This document shows positions 11,837 to 23,233 of a DNA stretch of 64,000 nucleotides, piece after piece. The first letter of the stretch is position 1, and each line of letters starts with the position of its first letter. Below the pieces are notes generated by a model that saw nothing but the letters and a program-made list of their open reading frames with translations, was not told where the DNA came from and ran no database searches. The DNA is from Alopecurus myosuroides (lineage: Eukaryota; Streptophyta; Magnoliopsida; Poales; Poaceae): assembly GCA_028641055.1 (NCBI GenBank), contig CM054062.1:234000376-234064375 (forward strand), written 5' to 3'. The translations under genes were made by a program, and so were the position numbers.

Positions 11837-14800
11837 GAGTTGGTATCAGAGCCATCCTGACCTTAGGAGATCTTAGTTAGCATGGACGTCAGATAGGAAA
11901 GAAAAGTATTTTTGAGTAAAAACCTATTTACTATCTACATTATTTTCGTCTAAGGGAATTTTTGTATATTTTCCCTCCTTTTTATCTTTTCAAAAGATTC
12001 TAAATGAATATCAAGGGCGTTCTTGAACAGTGGTTCGAAGGGCGGGCCTTACAGAATTGGTATCTCTCTCGGTTAAGAGTTTATTTCTTACTTGTTTGCA
12101 ACTGCTCCGCTCTGTTTTTGAAACATCTCTCGTCTTTGAAGTTTTCTGTCCAGAAAATAGTTGGAGTTTCAAAAACAGATTGTTGCATAAAGTTTTATCA
12201 AAACTTTAATTCTATTTATCTTGTTTTCATACAAAAACTTGTATACTTGCCGATGTACCGAGAAGACCAAAATAATTGCCTAGCTCTACAGTGATGATGG
12301 TCAGAAGTAGATATAGTTCTTCAGCCACTTCTAGGATTTTGGATCATTCCCCGACGTAGCTCCAATGGAGTCTTGCTTGTGTGTTTTGGCTTGCTTATGT
12401 GTGTCCGTAGGACTTTGTGCTATGGTGTGGTGTAGAATTTGGTTCATCTAGGCTTCTATATGTTTGTAGGGTGCTCAAATTTTGCAGATTTGTGCTTGCC
12501 CCGCTCTTGTTTTTGAATCGCCTCGTGTTAAATTTTTGCAAGCAAAAATGTTTGTATAGTATTCAAAAACAAGAATTTGTTGCTTAGACTTATACTTGTT
12601 TTCGCTTCATAATGCGACCCGTCGTGAACCACCACCATCTCCCTCACAATCAATGAAAGCACCATTGGACCTAATAATAGAGGACCATTAAGCCACACGA
12701 GCTGCTAGCGTTGCTACCAGTGATGCACTCCAACATATAAAGCTCCAACAACGACAACCCTCAAAGAAAAAAAGGCGTGAAGAAAACCAACCACTACTGA
12801 CCAAAACTTCTATGTTTGTCTGTTGGCAAAAGACTCGTTTTGCCATGTTGGCTAAATGTCGCACCTTTTTATGTTCCCTTTTAAAAGACCAAACTAAAGA
12901 AATCCCCTTTTAAAAAGTATATACCTCCCTCCTCTAGAGAAAGGTGAAAAAGAAGTGTTCACATGCCATGATGCGCAACCCCCTCAAAAAGCCAATCAAA
13001 AGAGCACAATTCAATATTCGACGTATGACGCTAGTCGTATCTTGTCAGACAAACATGATTAAATAGAAAGCTAACAAGACTAACATGCTTGGTCTAATCT
13101 TAGGTTGACACCTAACCAAATCATGCAAACTACTGACAACTCTTTCTAAACCAAGGAATTAAGTGACTTACGACACCTTTTAATCTAGTTGGTAAAAAGG
13201 AGAAGTCACGAGAAAATAAACGATGACCTATTCGTTTACTACTCAATTGGATATCATGTGTATCTACTTTGGAAAACCAAATCTTAGTAGAAGTTGTAAG
13301 TACTATGAAATTCAGGGTTTAGAAATTAAGTGAACGATGAAAAGATTATGATAGACCTAGAAAACAACAGTTTTCCTGTTTTTGTTTCTTTGTGTGCTCT
13401 TGATTGAAATAAATTTGTGTTTTATTCAATCTTGCTTCCTAACTTATATGGAGTTGTTAGGACTTGTGATTATGTTGTTTTCTTACAAGAAATCTACCCT
13501 AGAAAGCGTGTGCATGATTGAAAACTCGAATAAAAATGAATAGCTTTTGTTCCCTTCTAGTTTATTATTTGGATTGTTGAGTGGGCAAATCCTTGTAGAT
13601 TTGTTGTACCTAGATTTTTGTTATGGTTATGATAGATCCAGTACCATTTTGGTACTGTTATTTACATGTTGTTATCCTCATTAACTTGCATGTGATCTTA
13701 TAGCAAAGCAGGAGTAACATTTGCTATTTTTTTTCCAGTTTTTATTATTTGGAATTATTGTGAAAGCTAGACCTTTGTGTGAATGCTTTGATAAATTTTG
13801 TGCTATGTTTTCTTTGAGTCCAGTACCATTTAGGTACTGATATTTTGATGATTGTACCTATGATTAGCTTGCACGTATTTTAATAAAACAACATGTGTAA
13901 GCATTACTATCAATATGCACTAGTATTGTTGCACTAGATTAAATAGCCTTATATTTTTATCTAGTATGCAAAGTTTTTCATGAGTAACCAGAGGTTTAGT
14001 ACCTATTTTGCCTTGGTATTAGTAGGCCATAGCCCACTGGTCCCATTGCATTTTGGCTTGAGGATGAAAATCCCCAACCATACACCTGTGTGAAAATAGC
14101 ATGTTTCACTATGTGATTGATTTCTATTTTTCACCATGGAAAAATATAATTGTTTTCTTTTCACTTATGCAAGTGAGAAGTTTATTTCTTATTAGTACAT
14201 ACTAATATGTTTAGGTGTGATCTTTTTGTTAGCATAATATTCCTTAGGGGTATCATGTTAAGAAATGTTTCACTATCGTGTGCTAAAATTAAATTGTTCA
14301 CAAAATAAAAGAAATTCCTCTTGATTGGTAGATTGTTTGTGAATGATTTTAAATTGAGTGCATGGATTTTTGAAAAGGTTTAGGTAACTTTTCATCAATT
14401 ACATAGCTACTGGTTGTGTGAGTTATACCTTGCTTGTTTGCTAGCAATTGGTTAAAGAAAAACATAAATTGCTAGAATTAATTTATGCATGTTTAATAGT
14501 TGTATCATGGGATTGTTTTGATGTTTGTGCTTACTAACATGAGCAAGTTTTGTGTACTGTTATTGGTACATTTATATTCATGACTTGCTTGTTTAAGTTT
14601 AAACATCATGATAGCATTGTTTGCTTCTCTAGAGTGAAACTAGTCTCACCACTAGAAAATGGTGATTTTTGCTCTAGTATTACCTCTTTTTATTTTTTTT
14701 TGAGTATATGTGTTGATATAGCATGTTTAGGAAGTTAGTACTTCTGTTATCATGCCATGAATTATTTAGTTTCATGTTCTATGGTTATAGGATATGATTA

Positions 14801-15617
14801 TCTCTTATAGCATGCTGGTGTGGATTTTTCATACTGGTGTGTTATTTCTGCAGTCCTGATTTTTTATGCCTGTGTAAAAGGAGTTTTATCTTGTGTGAAG
14901 ATGGTATTTTAGAGTACCTTTATGATTGTATTCTTTGGTTTTTAGCTACTGGTTGTTTGCTAATTTTTCATGATTGATGGATTCCAACACCTCTAATAAA
15001 CAATAACCTAGGGAATAAATAGTCTATTCATCTGAGGTGTTGTTTGCTTGCTTATTGGATCTCATTTAAATGTTTTACCTTAGCATGAGTTAATACTTGT
15101 GTTATGATTGTGCTTAAGAGTATCTAATGAAAGTAAAACATCCAACTAAAATCATGAACCTATTAAGTGATAGTTGCTTGTGGTGGGTAATACCCACTGC
15201 CATGGGTATTGTTCTGACTGTTTGTTTTACCTTAGCAACCTAACCTTTGCACCCACAAGCTATATTTTTAGCTTATTATGTACCATGTTATGTGAGTGGT
15301 ACACCACTCCATATGTGTTATGTAAGATGTGGGATATAGCTAGGAACTCATGTAATAATTGACGGTACTTTTCCAGGTAGTTCTGCACTAACCTTAATTT
15401 TTGTTCAAACTTGAAACAAAAGTTTTGGACCTAAAAACAAGTACTGGTGTACTTCTTTTTAGAGTGAATTTGCTAATTTAAGGGAGTACCCCACCTCCCA
15501 AGAAAAGTCAAAGGGGGGAAGCACCTGCACTCCAACACTAACTTTGTGTTTGTTGGCCCTCCCTTAGTCCTCGCTTGTGAATCTCGGGGACGAGATTCTT
15601 TTTAAGGGGGGAAGACC
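11837..15617 (+). other. Non-coding internal domain of the LARD
   Basis: It opens with the primer-binding site TTGGTATCAGAGCC at 11840-11853. A degenerate second copy of the LTR-end plus primer-binding sequence lies at 12047-12064. Stops occur in all frames; the longest forward frame, 12004-12294, has no known domain. A stretch around 12600-12900 reads as a proline-, then lysine/arginine-rich frame with two cysteines and may be a faint gag relic. From about 13600 to 14100 it holds copies of the short repeats seen in the LTR. It ends with a hairpin and polypurine tract. Confidence 0.85.
15579..15617 (+). other. Hairpin and polypurine tract before the 3' LTR of the LARD
   Basis: GAATCTCG, four bases, CGAGATTC (15579-15598) is followed by TTTTAAGGGGGGAAGACC up to the LTR. 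The purine run is the expected plus-strand primer site. The same pair occurs in the Tekay element at 23197-23233. Confidence 0.85.
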
Positions 15618-18600
15618 TGTCACATCCCAATTTTGGAATACATGTTAACATAGTTGTTTTGCTAATTGCTTGATTAATAAACCTTGGTTGTGTTTGTTTG
15701 TGTTTGTTTAAGTGCAACTAAACAAACTTACAAAGGATAGCAAAGCAGTAAACTAAAAATATTCAACATATTGTTCCAATGACTTTGGCAATATTTCCTA
15801 AAGTAAATATTGATCAAAGAGTTTTACAAAACTATCTTATGAATCCAATACTTGTTGAATATTATTACAAGACCCAAATTAAGAAAGATGAAACACTTAA
15901 TAAAATTTCCATAAAGGATTATCAGAAAAAGAGGCATTCTTAAATGCTTCACCAAAATATTATCAAATGTTTTTCCAACCTTGCAAGATTAAAAACAATA
16001 GTATGAGAGAGCATTTACTTGCTATCTCTAGTCACATAAATATTTTGGCAAAGCATTGATAAAGAAAAGCCTAGTGCTTTATTAAATAGAAATTCCAATA
16101 TTTCTAGAAACAGAAAACTAAAACAAGTTACTATTGGAAACTTTCCTCAAATGATCTGAAATTCATACCATTGCTTCCTTATATCAAATAAGGAACACAC
16201 ACAATAGGAGACCAAAAATTGAATCCATTAAAGTCCTGAAAACATGGTTTTTCTCCACAGCAACATTTGGGATTTTGAACAAGTTTGTTCTACAAACTTT
16301 TTCCAAATGACATGAAATAAATACCACATGCTCTATATCATAAATGAGGATGAAAACCAAAAGGAAACAAGTTTTTGAATTGTTTAAGTTTCCAAAAACC
16401 CCTGTTTTCTTCACAGCACCTTTTTGAAATTTGAACAAGTTTGTTCTATGAAGTAACTCTAAATGACTTGAAATTTCTACCACATAAGTAACACATTAAA
16501 TAAGGAATGTGTGCCAAAAATTATCATTTTTGGAAGCTCCTAAGTAGTCTAATAAATTCAATGTCCATTTTTGTAAGAATTCAAATTTGAACAACTTTGA
16601 ATTATAAAGTTTCACCAATTGATCCAATTTTCATATATGTTGTGTATCTCAACTAATTAGAATTTGGGGCAAAAGGATTTAAAATTTAAACTTTGTTTGC
16701 CTAGTGAAAACATCCATTTCCAGAGGGAACAGGGACCTACTTGTAATATTCCAAGGACCTAGTTGTAATCCTAGTCACATGGTCATCTTCTTCTTCCTGT
16801 AGATGACGAAGTAGCAGGCATGGAGGCCCATGCTCCATTGCCTTCGAGTAGAAGACTCCTAGATAGATAAAACCCCCCCAAGTGGATGCTACCTGCCCCC
16901 TCTCTCTCCCTGGAAGTTCCTCTCTCCCTCTAGATATTTTTTTCAACCAAACCCTAGGCCGAAACACCTCGCCGTCGAATTGGCCACTGCGGAGCTCGCC
17001 GCCGGCAGCCGTGTGCGCCATCAGCTCCGCCTTGACGTGCTGACCCTTGCTGCTGAAGGAATCGGGCCAAAGCGACTCGAGGAGGCCGCGCCATCTCCTT
17101 CTTCCCCGAGCCCGACGCGACTCCGGCGAGGCATTGTCGCGCCCTCGAGCTTCCTCCTCCTTCCCCGAGTGTTCCAACGAGTTCGTGGTGAGCATGTGCG
17201 TCCCCCCGACCATTTTCCCCCTTCCCTAACCCCCTAAATCGCCGTCGTTCCGTGCGTGTTGTCCGGCCGCCGCATGCCCTCGTCGCCGGCCGCTCTCCGG
17301 CCACTCCCGGGAAACGAGACAGACCCCACCTGGTTCCCCTCGTCGTAAGCATCGTGTAGGTACCTTTTATTCGCGAATAGGTGGACGGATGCGACGGATT
17401 CGAGCTCGCCGGAGACGCTCCCGCCGGCGAGTGACGCAACGCTGACGCAGCTGCCTTGACCCGCGCGCATTTGAGTCAAACTGGCCAGTGGGGCCCGGCT
17501 GTGCCCGCGTGGATGCCACTGTGGCGCTCTGGCCCGCGAGTCAGCGACTCGGGCTGGATCCGCGCGCGGTGAGGAAGATCCAGGACGGCCCAGCAGTTGG
17601 ATCTGGCCCAACAACACTTTATTTTCCATTTATTTTTCACAGATTGTTGCATGGTTACTTTTGGCTCAAAAAGGCAACTTAAAATATGAATTTGACCAAA
17701 CTAAAATTTACAGTGGTACCTCAACTAATTCTAAACCATCTCCAAGTTGTAGATCTACATTTGGATGGATACATTGGAAATGAAAAATGTTTTGGTAACA
17801 GCTACCAGAAACACCAAAATGAGCACCATTTTTATTTTACAACTCTAAATGAAGTGAGGCCAATTGCATTGGAAAGCCCTTGAAATTTCCTAACTGAAGA
17901 AGTTAACCTTGCTTCCAAATTCATTGTATTTTTGAAATGGCATGCAATTTGGTAAAACACCAGTGAGCACTTTGGTGATTTTTATAAATTAATTAAAGAT
18001 GAATTTTGATGCAAAACAAATTGGATGGTCTTGTATATGTTTAGGACTATCTAAAACTAGAAGGGTTTAATTTTTAGAGCATCCTATAAAATTTGGTGGA
18101 CAGATCCTTGTTTTGCTTATTTCTGCCATTTTGGCATTTTTAGATAATTAAATTGTGTGAGTTATTTTTGTGTTTCCATATTGTTTTCTAGCATGTACAA
18201 GTTGTGTGAACTTGTTTTCTAAGTGTTACTTAGCTATTTTAGCATGTTAGATTGTGTGGACTTGAGTGGAGAAGGAATATGATATTTGTTAGTAGCATAT
18301 GTTTATCTCTAGTTAATATTTTGCATAGGGATTTTGGGTGATGAAGTGGTGTGCAAATACTTGGATTTGTTGATTGTATCCAGTACCATATTGGTACTGA
18401 TTTTGTGTTGTTATCACCTCTGCTATCTTGCATTGGAATTGGTAGAAAAGCACTATTAGCTTTGTCATGACTATGAGAATGGTTATGGAAAAATTCCCTC
18501 AGGTGTGGAAGTTTGACATAATCATTTGTGGTTTTGTGACCACATATTTTTGGGTTGTATCCATAGGTCCAGTAGCATTTTGATAAGTTTGTTATGAGTA

Positions 18601-21600
18601 CTTGACCCCTAAAGTTTTCACTTGTGTGAAAACAATAACATGAGTAGCAGTGCCTTGCTTATTTAAGCACCCTATTATTTTCTGCTAGTATTGTTATTGC
18701 ACTAGAAGCTTGTTTAGTCTTTTGTTAAATTTTTAGCAAGTGGACCAGAGGCATTGTGACCTCTTAATGCTTTGATATGCTAGTGGAACACCCACTGGTT
18801 TCATTGCATTTTTGGTGGAAACATTATTTCCCCCACACTAGATGTGTTTCTTTTATATATGTTTTGAGTAGATCTTTAAATGCTTTTTAGGCTTATTGCT
18901 AGATTAATTCTCATGAAACTAGTACCATTTAGGTACTGTTATTTTGGTTATAGAACCTCTAAATACTTGGTGCTTGTTTTTGAAATAGGTTTAAAATAGA
19001 AATGCTTAAGGACTAGATTTCACACTAGGATATTCATGTATGCTTTTTGTCTTGTTTTCCCTTAGGGAAAAATATGAATCTTTGGTGTGGAAACCAGAGG
19101 ATGGAATGTCCTTGTGGCATTATTATCTTAGGGTTTTCACCTCTGATAGGTTTCCTCTTAAGTAGCATAAAAGCATGAGTAACACTTGGATGACTAGGAA
19201 TTAATCTACTCACATGTGTAGCATTTTAAGCATAGTTTTTCCTTGTTTCCTAGCTATGCTTTTTATGTTATTTTGTGGAATCCAGTAGCATTTATGGTAC
19301 TAGTTAGAGGAGTATTTTTCCTCTGCTAGCTTGCACACTTGTGCATAAAATTAACTAGTGTAGCCTAAACTAGTCTAGTATTTTTCCTAAATTTTCTACT
19401 AGTATGAGTAGGAGTTTTTGGATGCTAGATTGTTTGTTTGGAGCACTTTTATAAAAGTGACCAGAGGCTTATTAACCTCTTGGTGAGCATATTTAATAGT
19501 GGAACACCCACTGGTATGTTTGCCTCATGGTGGAAAAATAGGTTTGACTTGTTGTCATGAGCTTATTTCACCACTTGAGTAATTTAGCAAATTATGTGTG
19601 CTAGCCATAGAGATTGTTGTGGGAATTTTTAGACATCAAAATGTGTTTTATGTGACACCCTACTGTCTAGTAACATGTGCTTTACCCCACTGGTCCATGG
19701 TGTTCTTAACCAAGAATCTTTGAATTGGCCACACATAAACACTAGGAAAAAAGCAGACTTTTCAACTATAGTTTTTATGCCAATTTTTCCTAAGGGAAAA
19801 ATTGAGAACTTGGGTGGTACTTCTTGAGTGCTTGCTGTATGTATTACTTGTAGCCTTGTTTGTCTTGTTTGGTTCTGAATGTGTGTCCTTTATTCTCTTT
19901 TTACGGCGTTAGAAAACGAAGAGGAAGGAAGTGTCGTGAAGCTCTGTTTCAAGTTCCAGTCACTCCAACAACCAGGGACACAAAGAGATACCAGGCAAGC
20001 CATCCTGATTGCTTGCTGATACAATACTTACCATTAAATATCATGCATGTTTTACTTCTGAAGTTTTACCAAAAACTTGGTTGTCAAAACTATTTTTGAG
20101 GTGGAATTTACTACTATACTATATTATAGGTTACTATCATGCCAGTAGTTAAACTTGGTAATACCAAGCCCATAGGCCACCATATGGTATTTATTACCAT
20201 CAAATATACTAGTCCCTAAGTGGACACCCTAAAATTGTGATTCTACAAAACAAAGGCTTTACGGAAAACCCCGGAGAAAAGGCGGATCCTTGTTCTCCGG
20301 AGGAATGTGGAAGTGGTCATTTTTGAGAAAGTGGTGTTTTCAAAAATGACACATAACCTAGTCTTCGCCGGACAACCTTTACCGTACTGCCACCCTACCC
20401 CAACATGGGCACGGGGCTTAACTTGAAGTTTGTTCTTATTAGTGTGTGCTATCTCAATCGCTATAAGGGACGTCGTACCCTCGAACCGAATGTCGTCAAA
20501 ACTCCCAATGTTGAGGCATATAAAGTGTGGGATTAATTTTCCCTCCGGTTGCATCGGTTGAGTCTCCTGTCATGGCGATGTGCGACATGGTGCCGAGGAG
20601 ATTAAAACTGAGAGATAGGCATATTCTAGCTTGAACATAGTGGATGGTTATGATCATATACCTGATGTTTACATACTGTTGTTACAGTCCGTGATTGTTC
20701 ACGGGAGGTGTACTGGATCTGGTGGATGTGTACACCTCTGCAGAGTATAACTTTTTCGAAGAAGCCGCGTCCTCGGATATGGACAGTTGAATGGCCATGT
20801 AGCTAGCATTGTGTCAATGTTTTCAAAAAGGAAGTTTTTGAAAGGAAAATTTTGGAAAGGAAGTATTGAACTTGTGAAGTTCGGAAAGGAATGGAAACTT
20901 ATACCGTGGAGGTATCGTCGATGATGAAAAGCCAGATGATGTTATACAAAACAAAATGTTTTGCAAACAAAACTTTTTCTACTCTACGCAAGAATTCTGG
21001 AAACTGATTCCAAGAAGTTTTGCAAAGAGAAAATATTCTTTAAACAAAACTTTACCAAACCTCTTGTACATATGATATCTACAAGAGAAATAAAACTATA
21101 TTATTTTATTCTGAAGTATCTTCTTCAACGAAGATACAGATTAACCTGACTGCAACTGTGGTGTCATCATATATGAACACCATTGATAGTGAACCCTATT
21201 TATAGCCTACCTATTCCACCATATAAGCATATTTGCATGTTGGTAAGTGACATGATGGATGTCTTGCTGAGTACATTCAAATGTACTCATTATGGTTTCG
21301 CCCCTGGTATCTACTTATCAGATTTGGAGAAGGAGCCTCCAAAGGATATCTATGAAGAGAAGTACGGAGTTGACGGCTTTGCGAACTAGGATCGTCTCCG
21401 GGTCAGCAGCCTGTAGGTTAAGGCGTGACTTGGGCTCAACTACGTTGTGTTTTATTTGTCTTCCGCTGTGTTTGTTAAGTGCCTGCCCTTTTGGCAGTTG
21501 TGCTAGACTTGATCATGTGATCATTTGTGTAATACCTTTATGTATTCGTGTAATGGATGATGTATATCTGTGTGCCAACTGTGTATGTTGTTCACGACTG

Positions 21601-21665
21601 ATCTTTCTGGGATCGTGAATGTATGCATACGTAGGGTTTCAGACTGCCGGTCTGGGGTCCTTACA
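15618..21665 (+). repeat. 3' LTR of the LARD-like element
   Basis: 6048 bp, beginning TGTCACATCC and ending CTTACA, directly followed by the ACAGC duplication. It matches the 5' LTR except at the two positions noted there. It contains the same GC island (about 16950-17590), hairpin (21268-21289) and exon-like patch (19913-19994). Confidence 0.95.
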
Positions 21666-23196
21666 ACAGCAAGATCAACCTTCTCTCCACAAAGAGTTCT
21701 CCAAGCTCAATCTTGAGGTTGTTCCTTCTGGTTATCTGGTTAATCCGGAAGTGAAACCATCCTTTGAACATCAAATCAAAGATGCCCAAAACCGGGATCT
21801 AAGCATTACCTTGGTCAAGAGAAAGATTTCTCGTGGAATTCCTACATGTTTCTCTGTTGATGATCAAGGTACCGTTTATTTTGGTGAACGTCTTGTTTTG
21901 CCGAAGAAACGGAGTTTGAAACAGCTTATCCTCCGTGAAGCTCATGAGTCACTTCTCTCTGTTCATCCTGGTAGCACCAAAATTTACCGTGATCTACGTC
22001 AAAGGTTCTGGTGGACCAAGATGAAGCGAGCCATCGCTCAATTTGTGGCTGAATGCGACGTTTGTCGTCGTGCTAAAGCTGAAAATCAAAGACCAGTTGC
22101 TACTCTCTACCCCACCCCTATTCCTGTTTGGAAGTGGGATGAAGTTGAGATGACTTTCATTGTTGGTCTTCCAAGAAATGATCAGGGACACACCGCTATA
22201 TGGGTAGTGATTGATCGTCTGTCAAAGGTTGCTCATTTCATTCCTATCCATCAGAGCATCATTGCTAAACAACTGGCAGATTTATATGTCTCTCAGATAA
22301 TACCTCTTCATGGTGTTCCTAAGAAGATCCTTTTTGATCAGGGAAATCTGTTTACTTCCAAGGGCTGGGCAAGTTTGAAGCAAGCTATGGGAAGTCGTCT
22401 ACATTCCACCATCATCTATCAATCATCCCGTAGTGATCACCTCGGGAGTCTGAAACAAACCCTTGAAGACATGCTTCGAGCTTGTGTTGTATCTTTTGGT
22501 AATGACTGGGAGAAGTGTCTTCCATCTGCCGAATTCGTTTACAACAACTGCTTCCAAGTTATCTTGGCCAAAGCTCTATTTGAAGTTCTCTACAACAGAA
22601 GTTGTTCAATTCTGTTAAATTGGTCAGAAACCGGTGAAAGACAGTTCTTTGGACCGAAGAATCTGATCAATGAGACTAAAGAAACAGTTCGTATAATCCG
22701 TGAACATCTGAAAGCTGCCCAGTCTGGCCAGAAGAGTTATGGTGACCGTCAACAAGATATTCACTATGATGTTGGCGGACAAGCCTATGTTCGAGTCACA
22801 CCTTTGAAAGGTGTTCATCTTGATGTCATGAAGGGAAAATTACCGCCTCTCTATGTTGGTCCTTTCCCTGTTCTTGCCAAAAGTGGGAGTTTTGCTTATC
22901 GTCTCCACCTACCTTCAATGTTCCCGCGGGTTCATGCTACATTCCATGTCTCACAACTCCATCGTTGCTTCAAAGATTCCAACCATGGTGTTGATCATGA
23001 AACCATTGATCTCAAGGATGATCTGACCTACCGAGAATGTCCTCCCCGTATCCTCGAGGCAGCTGACCGAAAGATTCGATGCCGAAGCATCAAGTCCCTC
23101 AAAGTTCAGTGGTCTCATCATTCTGAAGCTGAAGCAACCTTGGAACGAGAAGATCGTTCACGATCTGAGTACCCGTCCTTCTTTGCTAAAACCTAG
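21666..23196 (+). pseudogene. Integrase with chromodomain-like tail of the Tekay-type element (catalytically altered)
   Basis: The frame is open for about 510 codons. A start at 21619 would lie in the LARD LTR and is an artefact of the insertion. The HHCC zinc finger is complete (H...H...C..C near 21945-22065). The catalytic core is damaged: the first Asp of the D,D,E triad is replaced (MTF where the family has MDF, near 22150), the second Asp survives (FDQGN near 22336), and the Glu segment reads DHLGSLKQ near 22435 where the family has a TER-type motif. The C terminus (KSLKVQW...EATLEREDRSRSEYP) resembles the chromodomain that steers integration. It belonged to one pol with 4400-5788 before the LARD split it. 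Confidence 0.88.
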
Positions 23197-23233
23197 GAAT
23201 CTCGGGACGAGATTCTTGTAAAGGGGGTAGACT
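23197..23233 (+). other. Hairpin and polypurine tract of the Tekay-type element
   Basis: GAATCTCG, three bases, CGAGATTC starts at the base after the pol stop codon, then GTAAAGGGGGTAGACT runs to the LTR at 23234. Confidence 0.85.

Larger units (their letters stand above)
5789..21665 (+). mobile_element. LARD-like non-autonomous LTR retrotransposon, complete
   Basis: Total 15877 bp: 5' LTR 5789-11836, internal domain 11837-15617, 3' LTR 15618-21665. Both LTRs are 6048 bp and begin TGTCACATCC and end CTTACA. An iMet primer-binding site and a polypurine tract are in the right places. There is no gag, protease, RT or integrase frame. Large retrotransposon derivatives (LARDs) of Triticeae are known to have long LTRs around a non-coding internal domain; the 6-kb LTRs here are on the large side. 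Movement must depend on enzymes from another element. The LTRs are almost identical, so insertion was very recent. Confidence 0.93.

Noticed and set aside
21619..21665. N-terminal start of the integrase frame at 21619
   Set aside because: These codons come from the end of the LARD LTR; integrase sequence starts only after 21665.
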